Shown piece after piece: positions 48,555-57,964 of a DNA stretch of 64,000 nucleotides. The stretch spans positions 62,001 through 126,000 of the forward strand of contig JAPLKG010000014.1 of the NCBI GenBank assembly GCA_026388185.1, written 5' to 3'. The stretch's first letter is position 1, and each line of letters opens with the position of its first letter. The position numbers and the translations under genes are program-made. The DNA is from Candidatus Eisenbacteria bacterium. GTDB lineage: Bacteria > Eisenbacteria > RBG-16-71-46 > JAFGJU01. The notes beneath the pieces were generated by a model. It did no database searches and was not told the origin of the DNA. It saw nothing but the letters and a program-made list of their open reading frames with translations.

Positions 48555-50006
48555 ATGCCCGTGTTCTGGATAGTAGTCGTCGCTCTTGCCGCCGGCCTTT
48601 TTGTGCTTTGGGCCTTGAACTACCGAAAGGTCGGCCCGAACGAGGCCCTCATAATCTCCGGAGGAAGAAGGCACACGATTGTCGAACCTGACGGCACGAA
48701 GAGGACCGTCGGCTATAGAGTCCAGATAGGCGGCGGCACGTTCATAATGCCGCTCGTTGAAAGAGCGCAGGTGCTGCCGCTCGATATTTTCCCCATTTCT
48801 CTGAAGGTCGAGGACGTTTTAACCGGCCAGGGCGTGCTGATAACTGCCGAAGCACAGGGGCAGGTGAGAGTCGCGGACGACGAACACTCAATAAGGCTTG
48901 CTGCCCAGCAGTTTCTTACTGCGGGAGCCGACGGGATTAAGTCGGTTTCATCTGATGTGCTCGAGGGACATTTCCGCGCCATGCTGGGTATGATGTCCGT
49001 CGAGGAAATATACCAGCACAGGGAAGAATTCGCCGACCGCGTGGAAAAGGCTGCCTCCGAGGATTTCTCACGCATGGGGCTCTCGCTCGTTTCTTTTTCC
49101 ATGAAGGACATCAGCGACAAGCAAGGATACATCGAGGCTCTCGGTGCGCCTAAGATCGCTCAGGTGAAAAGAGACGCCTCCGTCGCCCAGGCGGAAACAG
49201 AAAAAGATGCCGCCATCAAGGCCGCTATCTCCAAGAAAGAGGGAGACGTCGTGCGGCTCCAGGCCGAGGTTGAGATCGCAGCGGCAACGCGAGATTTTGA
49301 GACGAAGCGCGCGGAGTTCCAGGCGACAGTCAACCAGAAGCGTGCCCGGGCAGACCTATCCTATGAGCTCGAGAGATTCAAGATGACTCAGGAGCTCAAG
49401 AAGGAAGAGGCAGAGGTTAAGTTAATAGAGAAAGAGAAATCAATCGAGCTCGAAACGAAGGAGATTGCGAGGAGAGAGAAGGAACTAGAGGCGACCGTGA
49501 GGAAACCGGCCGAGGCCATGGCGTTCCAGGCGAAGATGGAGGCAGAGGCAGAGGCTTACCAGAAAGAACTCGAAGCCAAGGGAAGAGCCGCGGGCATCAG
49601 GCTTCAGGGTGCGGCCGAGGCCGAAGCGATGGCTGCAAAGGGCGAAGCCGAAGCCAGGACCATGCTGAGAAAGGCGGAGTCCTGGTCCAAGTATAACGAG
49701 GCCGCCATCTACGAAACTTACATGAAAACTCTGCCCGATCTTGCCAAGGCGGTGTCCGAGCCTCTATCCAAAGTCGAGAAGATCGTACTTGTGGGTTCCG
49801 GCGATGCGAGCGCCGCATCGCAGATTACCGGCCAGGTTGCAACCATCATCGCTCAGCTTCCGACGATCATCGAGTCTCTGACCGGGACTGACATAAAGAC
49901 GTTTCTCTCGAACCTGCCACGCTCTCGCCAACTGAAGGAAGCCGGAAAGGAATCCAAGGAATCCTCCGAAAGCTCCAAGGGCAAGAGCGGAGGAATGATA
50001 GACTGA
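48555..50006 (+). CDS. Flotillin-like SPFH-domain protein
   Basis: A 483-residue protein. An N-terminal membrane segment (2-22) is followed by an SPFH/band 7 domain (about 25-190, PNEALIISGG, TFIMPLVERAQVLPLDIFPISL, LTGQGVLITAEAQGQVRV). A long Glu/Lys/Ala-rich coiled coil spans about 195-385 (EAEAYQKELEAKGRAAGIRLQGAAEAEAMAAKGEAEA). The C-terminal flotillin region (YETYMKTLPDLAKAVSEPLSKVEKIVLVG) is also present. Bacterial flotillins organise membrane microdomains. No NfeD-type partner gene is adjacent. Confidence 0.88.
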   Translation: MPVFWIVVVALAAGLFVLWALNYRKVGPNEALIISGGRRHTIVEPDGTKRTVGYRVQIGGGTFIMPLVERAQVLPLDIFPISLKVEDVLTGQGVLITAEAQGQVRVADDEHSIRLAAQQFLTAGADGIKSVSSDVLEGHFRAMLGMMSVEEIYQHREEFADRVEKAASEDFSRMGLSLVSFSMKDISDKQGYIEALGAPKIAQVKRDASVAQAETEKDAAIKAAISKKEGDVVRLQAEVEIAAATRDFETKRAEFQATVNQKRARADLSYELERFKMTQELKKEEAEVKLIEKEKSIELETKEIARREKELEATVRKPAEAMAFQAKMEAEAEAYQKELEAKGRAAGIRLQGAAEAEAMAAKGEAEARTMLRKAESWSKYNEAAIYETYMKTLPDLAKAVSEPLSKVEKIVLVGSGDASAASQITGQVATIIAQLPTIIESLTGTDIKTFLSNLPRSRQLKEAGKESKESSESSKGKSGGMID

Positions 50007-50120
50007 GCAAGCCGCAGAAGTTACTGCTGTAAGCTTTGGACGTACTGCGTCGGCAGTAGTGATTGCACCGACAACCTACTGCGCCGTTAGCACTGACCGC
50101 ACTCAGCAGGTTATTGGAAT

Positions 50121-52487
50121 ATGGCAGATCCTTCAGAACTGTTGGCTGAGCGAGTAAATCGCATCGGGCTTTCCCCGACGCTCCGCATAGGGGCGACCGC
50201 CCTCGCCATGAAGGCCGAGGGCATCAATGTGATCGACTTCAGCGTCGGCGAGCCCGACTTCCCCACGCCGAAGAACGTGAAGGAAGCCGGCAAACGTGCA
50301 ATCGACGCCGACTTCACCAAGTACACGGCCAACGACGGCATCGCGGACTTAAAGCGCGCGATCATCGAAAAGCTGAGACGCGACAACGGGCTGGATTACA
50401 AGCTCGACGAAATAATCGTCTCGCCCGGCGCCAAGTGCAGCCTCTACCACATCTCGGTTGCGCTCTTCAACGAAGGCGAAGACGTCATCATTCCAGTCCC
50501 CTACTGGGTTTCCTACCCCGACCAGGTGAGGCTCGCGAAGGCGAATCCCATTTTCGTGCGCACGAGAGAGGAGAACGGCTTCCGTCTGACGCCGCAGGAC
50601 CTGAGAGCCGCGCTCACGTTCAACACGAAAGCGCTCATACTCAACTATCCCTGCAATCCGAGCGGCGCCACGTACACGCGGGACGACCTCGAGGCGATTG
50701 CCGAAGTCGCAGTCAAGGAAGGGCTTCTCGTCATTGCAGACGAAATCTACGAGAAGCTGGTCTACGACGGTTTCAGGTTCGTGAGCATCGCTTCTCTCAA
50801 TGACAGGATAAAGAAGCAGTGCATAGTCGTTAACGGCGTCTCGAAGGCATATTCGATGACCGGCTGGCGAATCGGCTACGCGGCGGGGCCCAAAGAGATA
50901 ATCGCCGCGATGTCAAAGATCCAGAGTCACAACACGTCGAACGCGACTTCGATCTCGCAGATGGCGACATTGGAAGCCCTTCGGGGCTCGCAGCTCGAAA
51001 TCCCGCGCATGGTATCGGAGTTCCATCGCCGCAGGAATTACATGGTTCAGCGTCTGCGCGCGATTCCGGGCGTCTCTTGTTTTGAGCCGAAGGGCGCGTT
51101 CTATCTCTTCCCGAACGTCTCCTACTACTTTGACCGACAGTTTCATGGGGCACCCGTCAGAAACTCGTACGGCTTGTCTTACTACCTTCTCAAAGAGGCG
51201 AAAGTGGCCGTTGTTCCCGGCGAAGCCTTCGGCGCCGAGGGGCACATCAGGCTTTCCTACGCTACGTCGATGAAAAACATCGAAGAAGGAATGCATAGAA
51301 TCGCCGACGCCCTCGCGGCGCTGGAAGCTCCCAAGAAAGTGAAGCCGCTCGAGCTCAACAACGTAACCACGAAGGTCAGGAAGTACGTCGAGACGGAGCT
51401 GGTGAGCGGCCTCGATCTCAGGAACGCGCTCGTTGCGGAATCCGACGCGCATCTCAAGTACGACAACTACTTCGAATGGAATGCCAGCATCTCTGGCGTG
51501 ATAATACAGCTCCGCACGAATAGCCCTCATTTCTCGGATTTCTGGGCGGAGAACTGGTACCCCGCTCAGCTCGAAGCAGACATTGAACCTCACGCCATCA
51601 TCTACGGTGTGAAAGACGTGACCGGCAGAGAAGCGCGCACTTTCTACAACTCGGATTCCCACACCGGTTTTGTTTTCAATACCGCGTTCTACGGCCAACT
51701 GAGGAGCCTCGCCATCGGCATGCTGGCCGACGTTTCGGAAAAAACGTCCGGCCTTCATTGCGTCCATGCTTCGGCAATCGACGTCGGCGGTTCGGGGATT
51801 CTTCTTATGGGACCACCGCGAGTCGGGAAATTCACGCACCTTGCAGGTCTTCTCAAGGCTAACGGGGCCAGACTGGCGGCGATTGACTTCGTTTGCCTCA
51901 GGTACCTTGAGAGGGAGGTTCTGGCCGACGTCCCCGAGAGAAAGTTCTACGTCAGAACCAACTCCGTGGAGAAGATGCCGCAGCTCGCAAGGCTTTTTGA
52001 CAAGAGCAAGCTCGAGAACGTCGTCACGAAGAGAGACGAGTGCACGCACGAGTTTTGCCCCGACGTCGATTCTTGCAGGATCGACAGAGGAGAGGGCTAT
52101 TGCTACGCGGCTTCGCGCGATTCGAGGGCCATGCTCGACCCGTACTGGATCGGGGGCACTTCAGGACACGTGAAGCGCACTTCAGTCAAGATTCTCGTGA
52201 TTCTGTGCCGCGACGCGGTTTCCCCCGCGGTTAGAAAGCTCGAAGCGGACGAGGCCCTCAGGCTGCTCGAAGAGGGCAACTTCGCTTCCGGAACGGGGCC
52301 CATGCGGGCGCAGCCGTTTCTCAATCCAAACCTTCTCGTCAGAAGCTCCGACAGATTCCAGCTACAGAGATTCCTCTTCAGCAGGCTTCTCAAAGCAGTT
52401 CCCTGCTACGTAGTGAATACGGGGGCGGGTTCGCCTGAAAGCATTCAGGAGAAGATAAGGGAACTGGCGGAAAAGGCTCCGAGGTAA
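50121..52487 (+). CDS. Class I aminotransferase fused to a P-loop (HprK/PEPCK-like) domain
   Basis: A 788-residue fusion. Residues 1 to about 400 are a complete aspartate-type aminotransferase: SVGEPDFPTP, YPCNPSGATYT, DEIYEKLVYDG, PLP lysine K242 in NGVSKAYSMTGWRIGYAAG, and RLSYATSMKNIEEGM. From about 400 on lies a domain with a strand-rich start. A P-loop, LLMGPPRVGKFTHLAGLL (K570), follows, preceded by HCVHASAIDVGGSG, like the HprK/PEPCK kinase fold. The residue after the P-loop lysine is Phe where Ser/Thr is usual. A fused kinase could act on the aminotransferase product or on a carrier protein; this is unproven. No frameshift or internal start splits the two parts. Confidence 0.75.
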   Translation: MADPSELLAERVNRIGLSPTLRIGATALAMKAEGINVIDFSVGEPDFPTPKNVKEAGKRAIDADFTKYTANDGIADLKRAIIEKLRRDNGLDYKLDEIIVSPGAKCSLYHISVALFNEGEDVIIPVPYWVSYPDQVRLAKANPIFVRTREENGFRLTPQDLRAALTFNTKALILNYPCNPSGATYTRDDLEAIAEVAVKEGLLVIADEIYEKLVYDGFRFVSIASLNDRIKKQCIVVNGVSKAYSMTGWRIGYAAGPKEIIAAMSKIQSHNTSNATSISQMATLEALRGSQLEIPRMVSEFHRRRNYMVQRLRAIPGVSCFEPKGAFYLFPNVSYYFDRQFHGAPVRNSYGLSYYLLKEAKVAVVPGEAFGAEGHIRLSYATSMKNIEEGMHRIADALAALEAPKKVKPLELNNVTTKVRKYVETELVSGLDLRNALVAESDAHLKYDNYFEWNASISGVIIQLRTNSPHFSDFWAENWYPAQLEADIEPHAIIYGVKDVTGREARTFYNSDSHTGFVFNTAFYGQLRSLAIGMLADVSEKTSGLHCVHASAIDVGGSGILLMGPPRVGKFTHLAGLLKANGARLAAIDFVCLRYLEREVLADVPERKFYVRTNSVEKMPQLARLFDKSKLENVVTKRDECTHEFCPDVDSCRIDRGEGYCYAASRDSRAMLDPYWIGGTSGHVKRTSVKILVILCRDAVSPAVRKLEADEALRLLEEGNFASGTGPMRAQPFLNPNLLVRSSDRFQLQRFLFSRLLKAVPCYVVNTGAGSPESIQEKIRELAEKAPR

Positions 52488-52488
52488 G

Positions 52489-53199
52489 TTATTCGTGCTT
52501 TCCAGCTACATACTTCCCATTCTCCGTACGGCCGATCATGACACCGCACTTGAGCATCTTGGAGCCGTAGTAGGGATTCCCTATCGTGTTCGTATCCTGT
52601 AGCCAGCTCTCCTTGGCCATGTCGCAGTAGAAGCTGTAGACCGGCGCGCTACACCCGTAGCTCTTGACGTATGCAAGGACGCTACGCGAGAGCCCCTTGA
52701 AGCTCTCACGTGCAGACTCGAGGCTGCCGGTCTTCATTGCGGACGCCGCCTTCTCGATGTCCTTTAGCGCGGTGATCTGTCCTGCGAGGGCACCGTTCTT
52801 CGAGGAGCTTGCAAGGCCCTTCCGAAACTTCCCGGTCTCGCCGGCGAGAGTCTTTGAAAGCTTGTCCAGCCCCTTCATCTTGTCCTGGGCGAGGAGGCTT
52901 CTCATCTCAAAGTAGGATGCCAGGAAGCAGGATGAACCCTGAACTTGCCCAACCGCACTGGCGGCTGAAACTCCCTGTGCTTTGCCCGCGGTTGAAGTCC
53001 CCTGCATCGGGCAAGTTGTCGAACCTCCCTGCGTTTTACCTGTCACTGAAGTTCCTTGCATCGGGCAAGCGCTTGACTTGCTGCCACATGACGTTCCGCA
53101 CGCCTTCGAGCACCCGGCCCAGACCGGAAAGGCAACCGTAGCCAAGAGGACAGCCGTAATAGCGAGAGCGACAATCAAAACCAGCCTGAACCTGTTCAC
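52489..53199 (-). CDS. Exported DUF3347-type protein with CPMQG motifs
   Basis: A 236-residue protein starting at GTG (53199) behind GGAGGAAAAAC. The frame continues upstream but without a plausible start. Signal peptide VNRFRLVLIVALAITAVLLATVAFPVWA, then a cysteine-rich linker with two CPMQGTS repeats and CSKACGTSCGSKSSAC. The C-terminal DUF3347-like domain (YFEMRSLLAQDKMKGL...YGCSAPVYSFYCDMAKESWLQDTNTIGNPYYGSKMLKCG) is of the type appended to CusB-like proteins and involved in metal handling. It is the last gene of the cus-type cluster, 238 bases from cusA. A periplasmic copper/silver-binding role is inferred. Confidence 0.72.
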   Translation of the reverse strand: MNRFRLVLIVALAITAVLLATVAFPVWAGCSKACGTSCGSKSSACPMQGTSVTGKTQGGSTTCPMQGTSTAGKAQGVSAASAVGQVQGSSCFLASYFEMRSLLAQDKMKGLDKLSKTLAGETGKFRKGLASSSKNGALAGQITALKDIEKAASAMKTGSLESARESFKGLSRSVLAYVKSYGCSAPVYSFYCDMAKESWLQDTNTIGNPYYGSKMLKCGVMIGRTENGKYVAGKHE

Positions 53200-53437
53200 G
53201 TTTTTCCTCCTTAGTACCTCAGACCACGAAATCCACAATGAACGAGTCACTTGTTCTCGGACACGCCGCCCGGCGCGAACCCTCAGGGGTTGCACGGGCG
53301 TATAAGGACCGGTCGCCGGGGTTGTCGAGCTCTGGTTGCGTCGGGGCATTCTCCACGAGCGTCCGCTCCACCGCAGTTGTCTCCCCTTCTGTTCCTGAGC
53401 GGCTGCTCGTGGTCCCAGTAACCGGTCCTTAATCCTC

Positions 53438-56400
53438 TCACTCACCCAACGAAATCTTCGACACTTTAAGCGTCCCCCTCCTCACTTCTCTTTCTTTCGT
53501 CAGAGCAAAGATTACCGGCGTAACGAGAAGCACGTGGGCTGCAGACGTAAGGAGCCCCCCCAGCAAAGGCGCTGCGATCGGCTTCATGACGTCCGCGCCG
53601 GTTCCGGTCGCCCACATCACGGGCACGAGGCCGAGAAGCGTGGTCGCAACGGTCATTAGCTTCGGCCTCAGCCTCAAGACGGAACCTTCTCTAATCGCGT
53701 CATATAGCTCCGGTATGCCGATTTGTTCCGATCCCGCCGGCCTCTGGCGTAGCCTTCGTTCCAGTGCCTCATGCAAATACACCGTCATCACCACGCCGGT
53801 TTCCACCGCGACACCGAAAAGAGCGATGAAACCCACCCACACTGCGACGGACCAGTTGTATCCGAGAAGTTTCATGAACACTACACCACCCGTGAGCGCA
53901 AACGGCACTGACAGCATCACGATGGCGGCCTCTGATGCCGAGTGATAGACGAAGTAAAGCAGGATGAATATCATCACTAAGACCAGCGGCATCATTATGA
54001 GAAGACTTCTCTTCGCGCGTATCTGGTTTTCCCACTGCCCAGACCATTCGATGTAGTAGCCCGGGGGCAGTTTGAGTTTCTTGTCCAACGCTGCCTTCGC
54101 CTCCTCGACAAAGCTGCCCATGTCTCTACCCCTCACGTTGAGAAAAACGATCGACCGGGGAAGACTGTGTTCCGTGGCTATCATGGCCGGGCCTGGCCGC
54201 TCCATCACTCTCGCAACTTGTTCGAGCGGAATCTGAGCTCCGCTCGGGGTCATGACGAGAATCCGCTTCAGCTTCTCGGGTGAATCGCGGAACTCGCGCG
54301 CGTACCGCACGCGGACCGGAAAGCGTTCTTTCCCTTCCACGGTCGTAGTCACATTCATTCCGCCGGAAGCCATTTCAATGACGTCGGTGACGTCCTGTAC
54401 CCTCAGGCCGTAGCGGGCGATGGCTTCTCTATCAACGTCTATGTCGATGTAGTTTCCTCCCAGATTTCGCTCGGCGAAGAGATCGGCCGCGCCGCGGACG
54501 TTGCGGAGAATCTCTTCCGACGTGACGGCGAGATGCTCGAGCATTCCGAGGTCTTCGCCGTAGATTTTCACACCCAGATCGGTTCGCACACCCGTGGCAA
54601 GCATGTTTATTCTATTGATGATTGGCTGCGTCCAGCCGTTGGTCACGCCGGGTATTTGGAGCTTTCTGTCAAGCTCCGCAATTATGTCCTCTCTCGTCAT
54701 CCCCTTCCGCCACTGAGACTTGGGCTTGAGCAAGATAATTGTCTCGATCATGGAAACCGGAGCGGGATCGGTCGCCGTCTCGGCCCTGCCTACCTTTCCG
54801 AGGACGAGTTTCACCTCGGGGAGACTCTTTATGATCTTGTCCTGGACCTGAACGATGCGCTTCACCTCGGTTATGGAAGCGTTCGGCAGTGTCGTCGGCA
54901 TGAAAAGAAGCGAGCCCTCATCCAGTGCGGGCATGAATTCCCGGCCGATGCTCATAGCCAGAAGGCCGGTACCGACAAGAATCAGCGCGCTGGCCACGAG
55001 TACCGCTCGCTTGTGGTTGAGCGCGAAATTGAGAAGAGGTCTGTACGCTCGTATCAAGAAAGTCGAAATCGGATTCTGTGATTCGGGGCGAAGCTTCCCT
55101 CTGAGGAAGAACGTCGCGAGAACGGGAACGATGGTTATGGCGAGTATTGCGCCCGCGGCCATTGCGCCCGTCTTTGTCATCGCAAGCGGGAAGAAGAGCT
55201 TTCCTTCCTGACCCGTCAAGAGAAACACGGGCAAGAAGGAAAGAACAATTATCAGGACCGAGAAGAAGATGGGCCTGCCGACCGTCTTACAGGCTCTGTA
55301 GACCGTCTCGACTATGTTTTTCCTGTCTTCGTCCGTTCCCTCGGAAAGGTGACGGTACGCGTTTTCCACGACCACGATTCCGGCGTCCACAAGCGCCCCT
55401 ATCGCGATTGCAATTCCGCCGAGACTCATTATGTTCGACGTCACTCGGAAGTGATACATGATGATGAACGAAATGAGGACGGCCAGAGGAAGAGTCAGGA
55501 TGACCACGAGAGAGCTTCTAAAGTGAAGAAGGAAGAGAAAGATCACAATGCTGACGATGAGCATTTCTTCCTTGAGTGCCTTCTCCAGCGTGTGGACGGC
55601 GGCCTTTATGAGGTCAGACCTGTCGTACGCCATCTTGACTTCGACGCCCGGCGGAAGCCCACGCGAGAGCTCTTTGATCTTTTCTTTCACCCTGCCTATC
55701 ACGGCCTTGGCGTTCTCGCCGTAGCGCATCACGATTATGCCGCCGACGACTTCGCCTTCACCGTTCTTGTCCAGAAGCCCGCGCCTGATTTCTCCGCCCA
55801 TCTGGAGATTGGCAACGTCCTTGAGGTAGACGGGGATGCCCGTTTCCGAGGCTCTGATGACTACGTTTTCCAGGTCCCCCCTGGTCTTGACGTAACCGAG
55901 GCCTCTTATCAGGTATTCCATGGAGCCGCGCTCGATCAGACCGCCCCCGACGTCTACGTTAGAACGTTTGACCGCTTCCATTACGTCCATCGTGGAAACG
56001 TTGAGCGAAGCCATCCTCGTGGGGTCGAGTTCGATTTGGTATTGCTTCACGAATCCGCCGATTGATGCGACTTCCGCAACTCCGGGCACGGTGTTGAGCG
56101 CATATCGGAGGTACCAATCCTGAACGGCGCGCAGCTCTCCGAGATCGTAGCCACGACCCTCGACCGTGTACCAGTACACGTGACCCACGCCCGTGCCGTC
56201 CGGGCCGAGCACAACCTTTGCATCCGAAGGAAGACCGCTCACGGTTGCGAGTTTTTCGAGAACGCGAGAACGGGCCCAATAGACATCAACGTCGTCTTTG
56301 AAGATGATGTAGATCATCGAAAGACCAAACATGGTCTGCGATCTCACCGCCTTCACGTGCGGCAACCCCTGGAACGTCGTAGTGAGCGGATATGTGATCT

Positions 56401-56590
56401 GGTCTTGCACGATCTGAGGGGCGCGGCCCATCCAGTCCACCATGACGATGACCTGGTTGTCCGACAGGTCGGGTATCGCGTCCACTGGAGTCCTGGACAA
56501 TGCCCACACGCCCCACACCGCCACCAAAAGGAAAAAGACGATGACGATGAGACGGTTGTCGAGGCTATATCTGATGATCTTCTCTACCAT
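53438..56590 (-). CDS. cusA: CusA/CzcA-type heavy-metal RND efflux pump
   Basis: A 1050-residue RND permease of the HME subfamily: N-terminal membrane helix, the periplasmic pore (VDAIPDLSDNQVIVMVDWMGRAP), transmembrane blocks with GIAIAIGALVDAGIVVVENAYRHL (proton-relay acidic residue), the QEGKLFFPLAMTKT region, and PLLGGLLTSAAHVLLVTPVIF near the C-terminus. Length and motifs fit CusA/SilA (monovalent) or CzcA (divalent) pumps. The HMBD-bearing fusion protein and DUF3347 partner favour copper/silver. It is a proton-driven tripartite pump with the neighbouring cusB and cusC. It is 25 bases downstream of cusB. Confidence 0.9.
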   Translation of the reverse strand: MVEKIIRYSLDNRLIVIVFFLLVAVWGVWALSRTPVDAIPDLSDNQVIVMVDWMGRAPQIVQDQITYPLTTTFQGLPHVKAVRSQTMFGLSMIYIIFKDDVDVYWARSRVLEKLATVSGLPSDAKVVLGPDGTGVGHVYWYTVEGRGYDLGELRAVQDWYLRYALNTVPGVAEVASIGGFVKQYQIELDPTRMASLNVSTMDVMEAVKRSNVDVGGGLIERGSMEYLIRGLGYVKTRGDLENVVIRASETGIPVYLKDVANLQMGGEIRRGLLDKNGEGEVVGGIIVMRYGENAKAVIGRVKEKIKELSRGLPPGVEVKMAYDRSDLIKAAVHTLEKALKEEMLIVSIVIFLFLLHFRSSLVVILTLPLAVLISFIIMYHFRVTSNIMSLGGIAIAIGALVDAGIVVVENAYRHLSEGTDEDRKNIVETVYRACKTVGRPIFFSVLIIVLSFLPVFLLTGQEGKLFFPLAMTKTGAMAAGAILAITIVPVLATFFLRGKLRPESQNPISTFLIRAYRPLLNFALNHKRAVLVASALILVGTGLLAMSIGREFMPALDEGSLLFMPTTLPNASITEVKRIVQVQDKIIKSLPEVKLVLGKVGRAETATDPAPVSMIETIILLKPKSQWRKGMTREDIIAELDRKLQIPGVTNGWTQPIINRINMLATGVRTDLGVKIYGEDLGMLEHLAVTSEEILRNVRGAADLFAERNLGGNYIDIDVDREAIARYGLRVQDVTDVIEMASGGMNVTTTVEGKERFPVRVRYAREFRDSPEKLKRILVMTPSGAQIPLEQVARVMERPGPAMIATEHSLPRSIVFLNVRGRDMGSFVEEAKAALDKKLKLPPGYYIEWSGQWENQIRAKRSLLIMMPLVLVMIFILLYFVYHSASEAAIVMLSVPFALTGGVVFMKLLGYNWSVAVWVGFIALFGVAVETGVVMTVYLHEALERRLRQRPAGSEQIGIPELYDAIREGSVLRLRPKLMTVATTLLGLVPVMWATGTGADVMKPIAAPLLGGLLTSAAHVLLVTPVIFALTKEREVRRGTLKVSKISLGE

Positions 56591-56615
56591 TGACGTTCTC
56601 TACCCTTAGCTCTCT

Positions 56616-57935
56616 CTACCGGTTAGCGCTCGCGTGGCCGGCATGCGCCGCTTGCCCGACGGATTTTATCTTCGCGTCTGAATCAATGAGGTAGCCGCCG
56701 GAGACGACCACCATCTCACCGGGATTAATGCCGGAGTAGATGGGCACTCGCCCCCCCTCTGCAGCTCCGGCAATGACGTTACGCGCCGCGAAACGGCCTG
56801 GCGCCACTTCCACGTAAACAACCTGACTTTCACCCAGATGAAGCACGGCGTCTTCGGGAAGAAGCACTACTTGTTTCTCCTGGCTTTGAACCAACCGCAC
56901 TTCGACGTACATCTCCGGCCTCAACTTCATGGCTGGATTTGGAATTGTCATCCTGAAAGGAAGGCTCCGCGTCGCCGTGTCAAGAACGGGGGAAATCCAA
57001 CTTATCGTCCCCACGAGTTTCTCGCCTGGATAAGCGGGAGTGGTCGCCTCAACGTCGTCGCCCAGATGGAGTCGTCCGATGTCTGTCTCATACGCGACCC
57101 CCTCAACCCATACGCTGGAAAGATCCACGACATCGTAGGCGTCCATCCCGGGCATCATCCACTGGCCCTGTTTTGCCATCTTCTCTACGACAACACCGGA
57201 TATGGGACTCGTTACGGTTACGAGATCCGAAGGAACGGTTCCAAGTTTGATGCCGTCTATTTGACTCTCGGAGAGACCAAGGGACTTGAGTTTTGACTTG
57301 GCCGCGCCCACCAGCACGTCTCGATCTTGACCCAGAGATTCGTGGGCGAGCAGCAGTTCTCTCTTCGCAGCGCCGATGTCGGGGCTATAGTATTCAAAAA
57401 GAGGTTCCCCCTTTCGCACCCTCTCTCCGGTTGTTGAGACGTAGAGCTTCTCAACCCTTCCCATGGCCTTGAGCGCCACCCTCACGTCGTTACCTTCAAC
57501 GGCAACAACGCGGCCAGGCAGCGCGAGCACGTTCTTGTGGTCACCAATCTCAGCAGGAGCCACTGCCACGTTTGCCATGATTTCCTGCGAAGGGCTCAAC
57601 GAAACCGTGCCGGCAAGACTGTCCGCAGAACCGTTCGCCCCCGTCTCGCCGGCACCACCCGGTATCTCTGAGCGATCTTCTCCATGACCTGCCGCCATTG
57701 AGCGGTCCTCGCCCTGGCTGGGCTCAACGGTTCTCTTCACGAGCTTCATGCCGCAGATCGGACAATCGCCTGGATGATCCTGGACTACCTGCGGATGCAT
57801 GGGGCACACGTAGAGTTCTTGCGATTTGGCGTCTGAAGTCCGCATGCTGGCAAGGGCGAACCAAAAGCAGATTGCCACGATCGCAACCACTGCTATCCCC
57901 ATGATTACCTGAGTCTTTCTTGAGAAGCGTCTCAT
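56616..57935 (-). CDS. cusB: CusB-type membrane-fusion protein with heavy-metal-binding domain
   Basis: A 439-residue periplasmic adaptor. One N-terminal membrane segment is followed by an HMBD motif LYVCPMHPQVVQDHPGDCPICGMKLV (Cys/His/Met for Cu or Ag). The lipoyl/beta-barrel part includes NVAVAPAEIGDHKNVLALPGRV and GKIVVV-like C-terminal barrel strands (PEMYVEVRLVQS). It bridges cusA and the outer-membrane channel and may load metal into the pump. The ATG at 57935 is preceded by AAGGAG; the frame's upstream TTG (57968) lies inside cusC and is unlikely. Confidence 0.88.
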   Translation of the reverse strand: MRRFSRKTQVIMGIAVVAIVAICFWFALASMRTSDAKSQELYVCPMHPQVVQDHPGDCPICGMKLVKRTVEPSQGEDRSMAAGHGEDRSEIPGGAGETGANGSADSLAGTVSLSPSQEIMANVAVAPAEIGDHKNVLALPGRVVAVEGNDVRVALKAMGRVEKLYVSTTGERVRKGEPLFEYYSPDIGAAKRELLLAHESLGQDRDVLVGAAKSKLKSLGLSESQIDGIKLGTVPSDLVTVTSPISGVVVEKMAKQGQWMMPGMDAYDVVDLSSVWVEGVAYETDIGRLHLGDDVEATTPAYPGEKLVGTISWISPVLDTATRSLPFRMTIPNPAMKLRPEMYVEVRLVQSQEKQVVLLPEDAVLHLGESQVVYVEVAPGRFAARNVIAGAAEGGRVPIYSGINPGEMVVVSGGYLIDSDAKIKSVGQAAHAGHASANR

Positions 57936-57964
57936 GTTTTTCTCACTCCTTGTGGAAGAACCCT

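Noticed and set aside
50040-50110. attC-like dyad CTGCGTCGGCAG...CCGACAACC...GTTAGCA before the aminotransferase
   Set aside because: No R'' core and poor arm pairing; probably chance.
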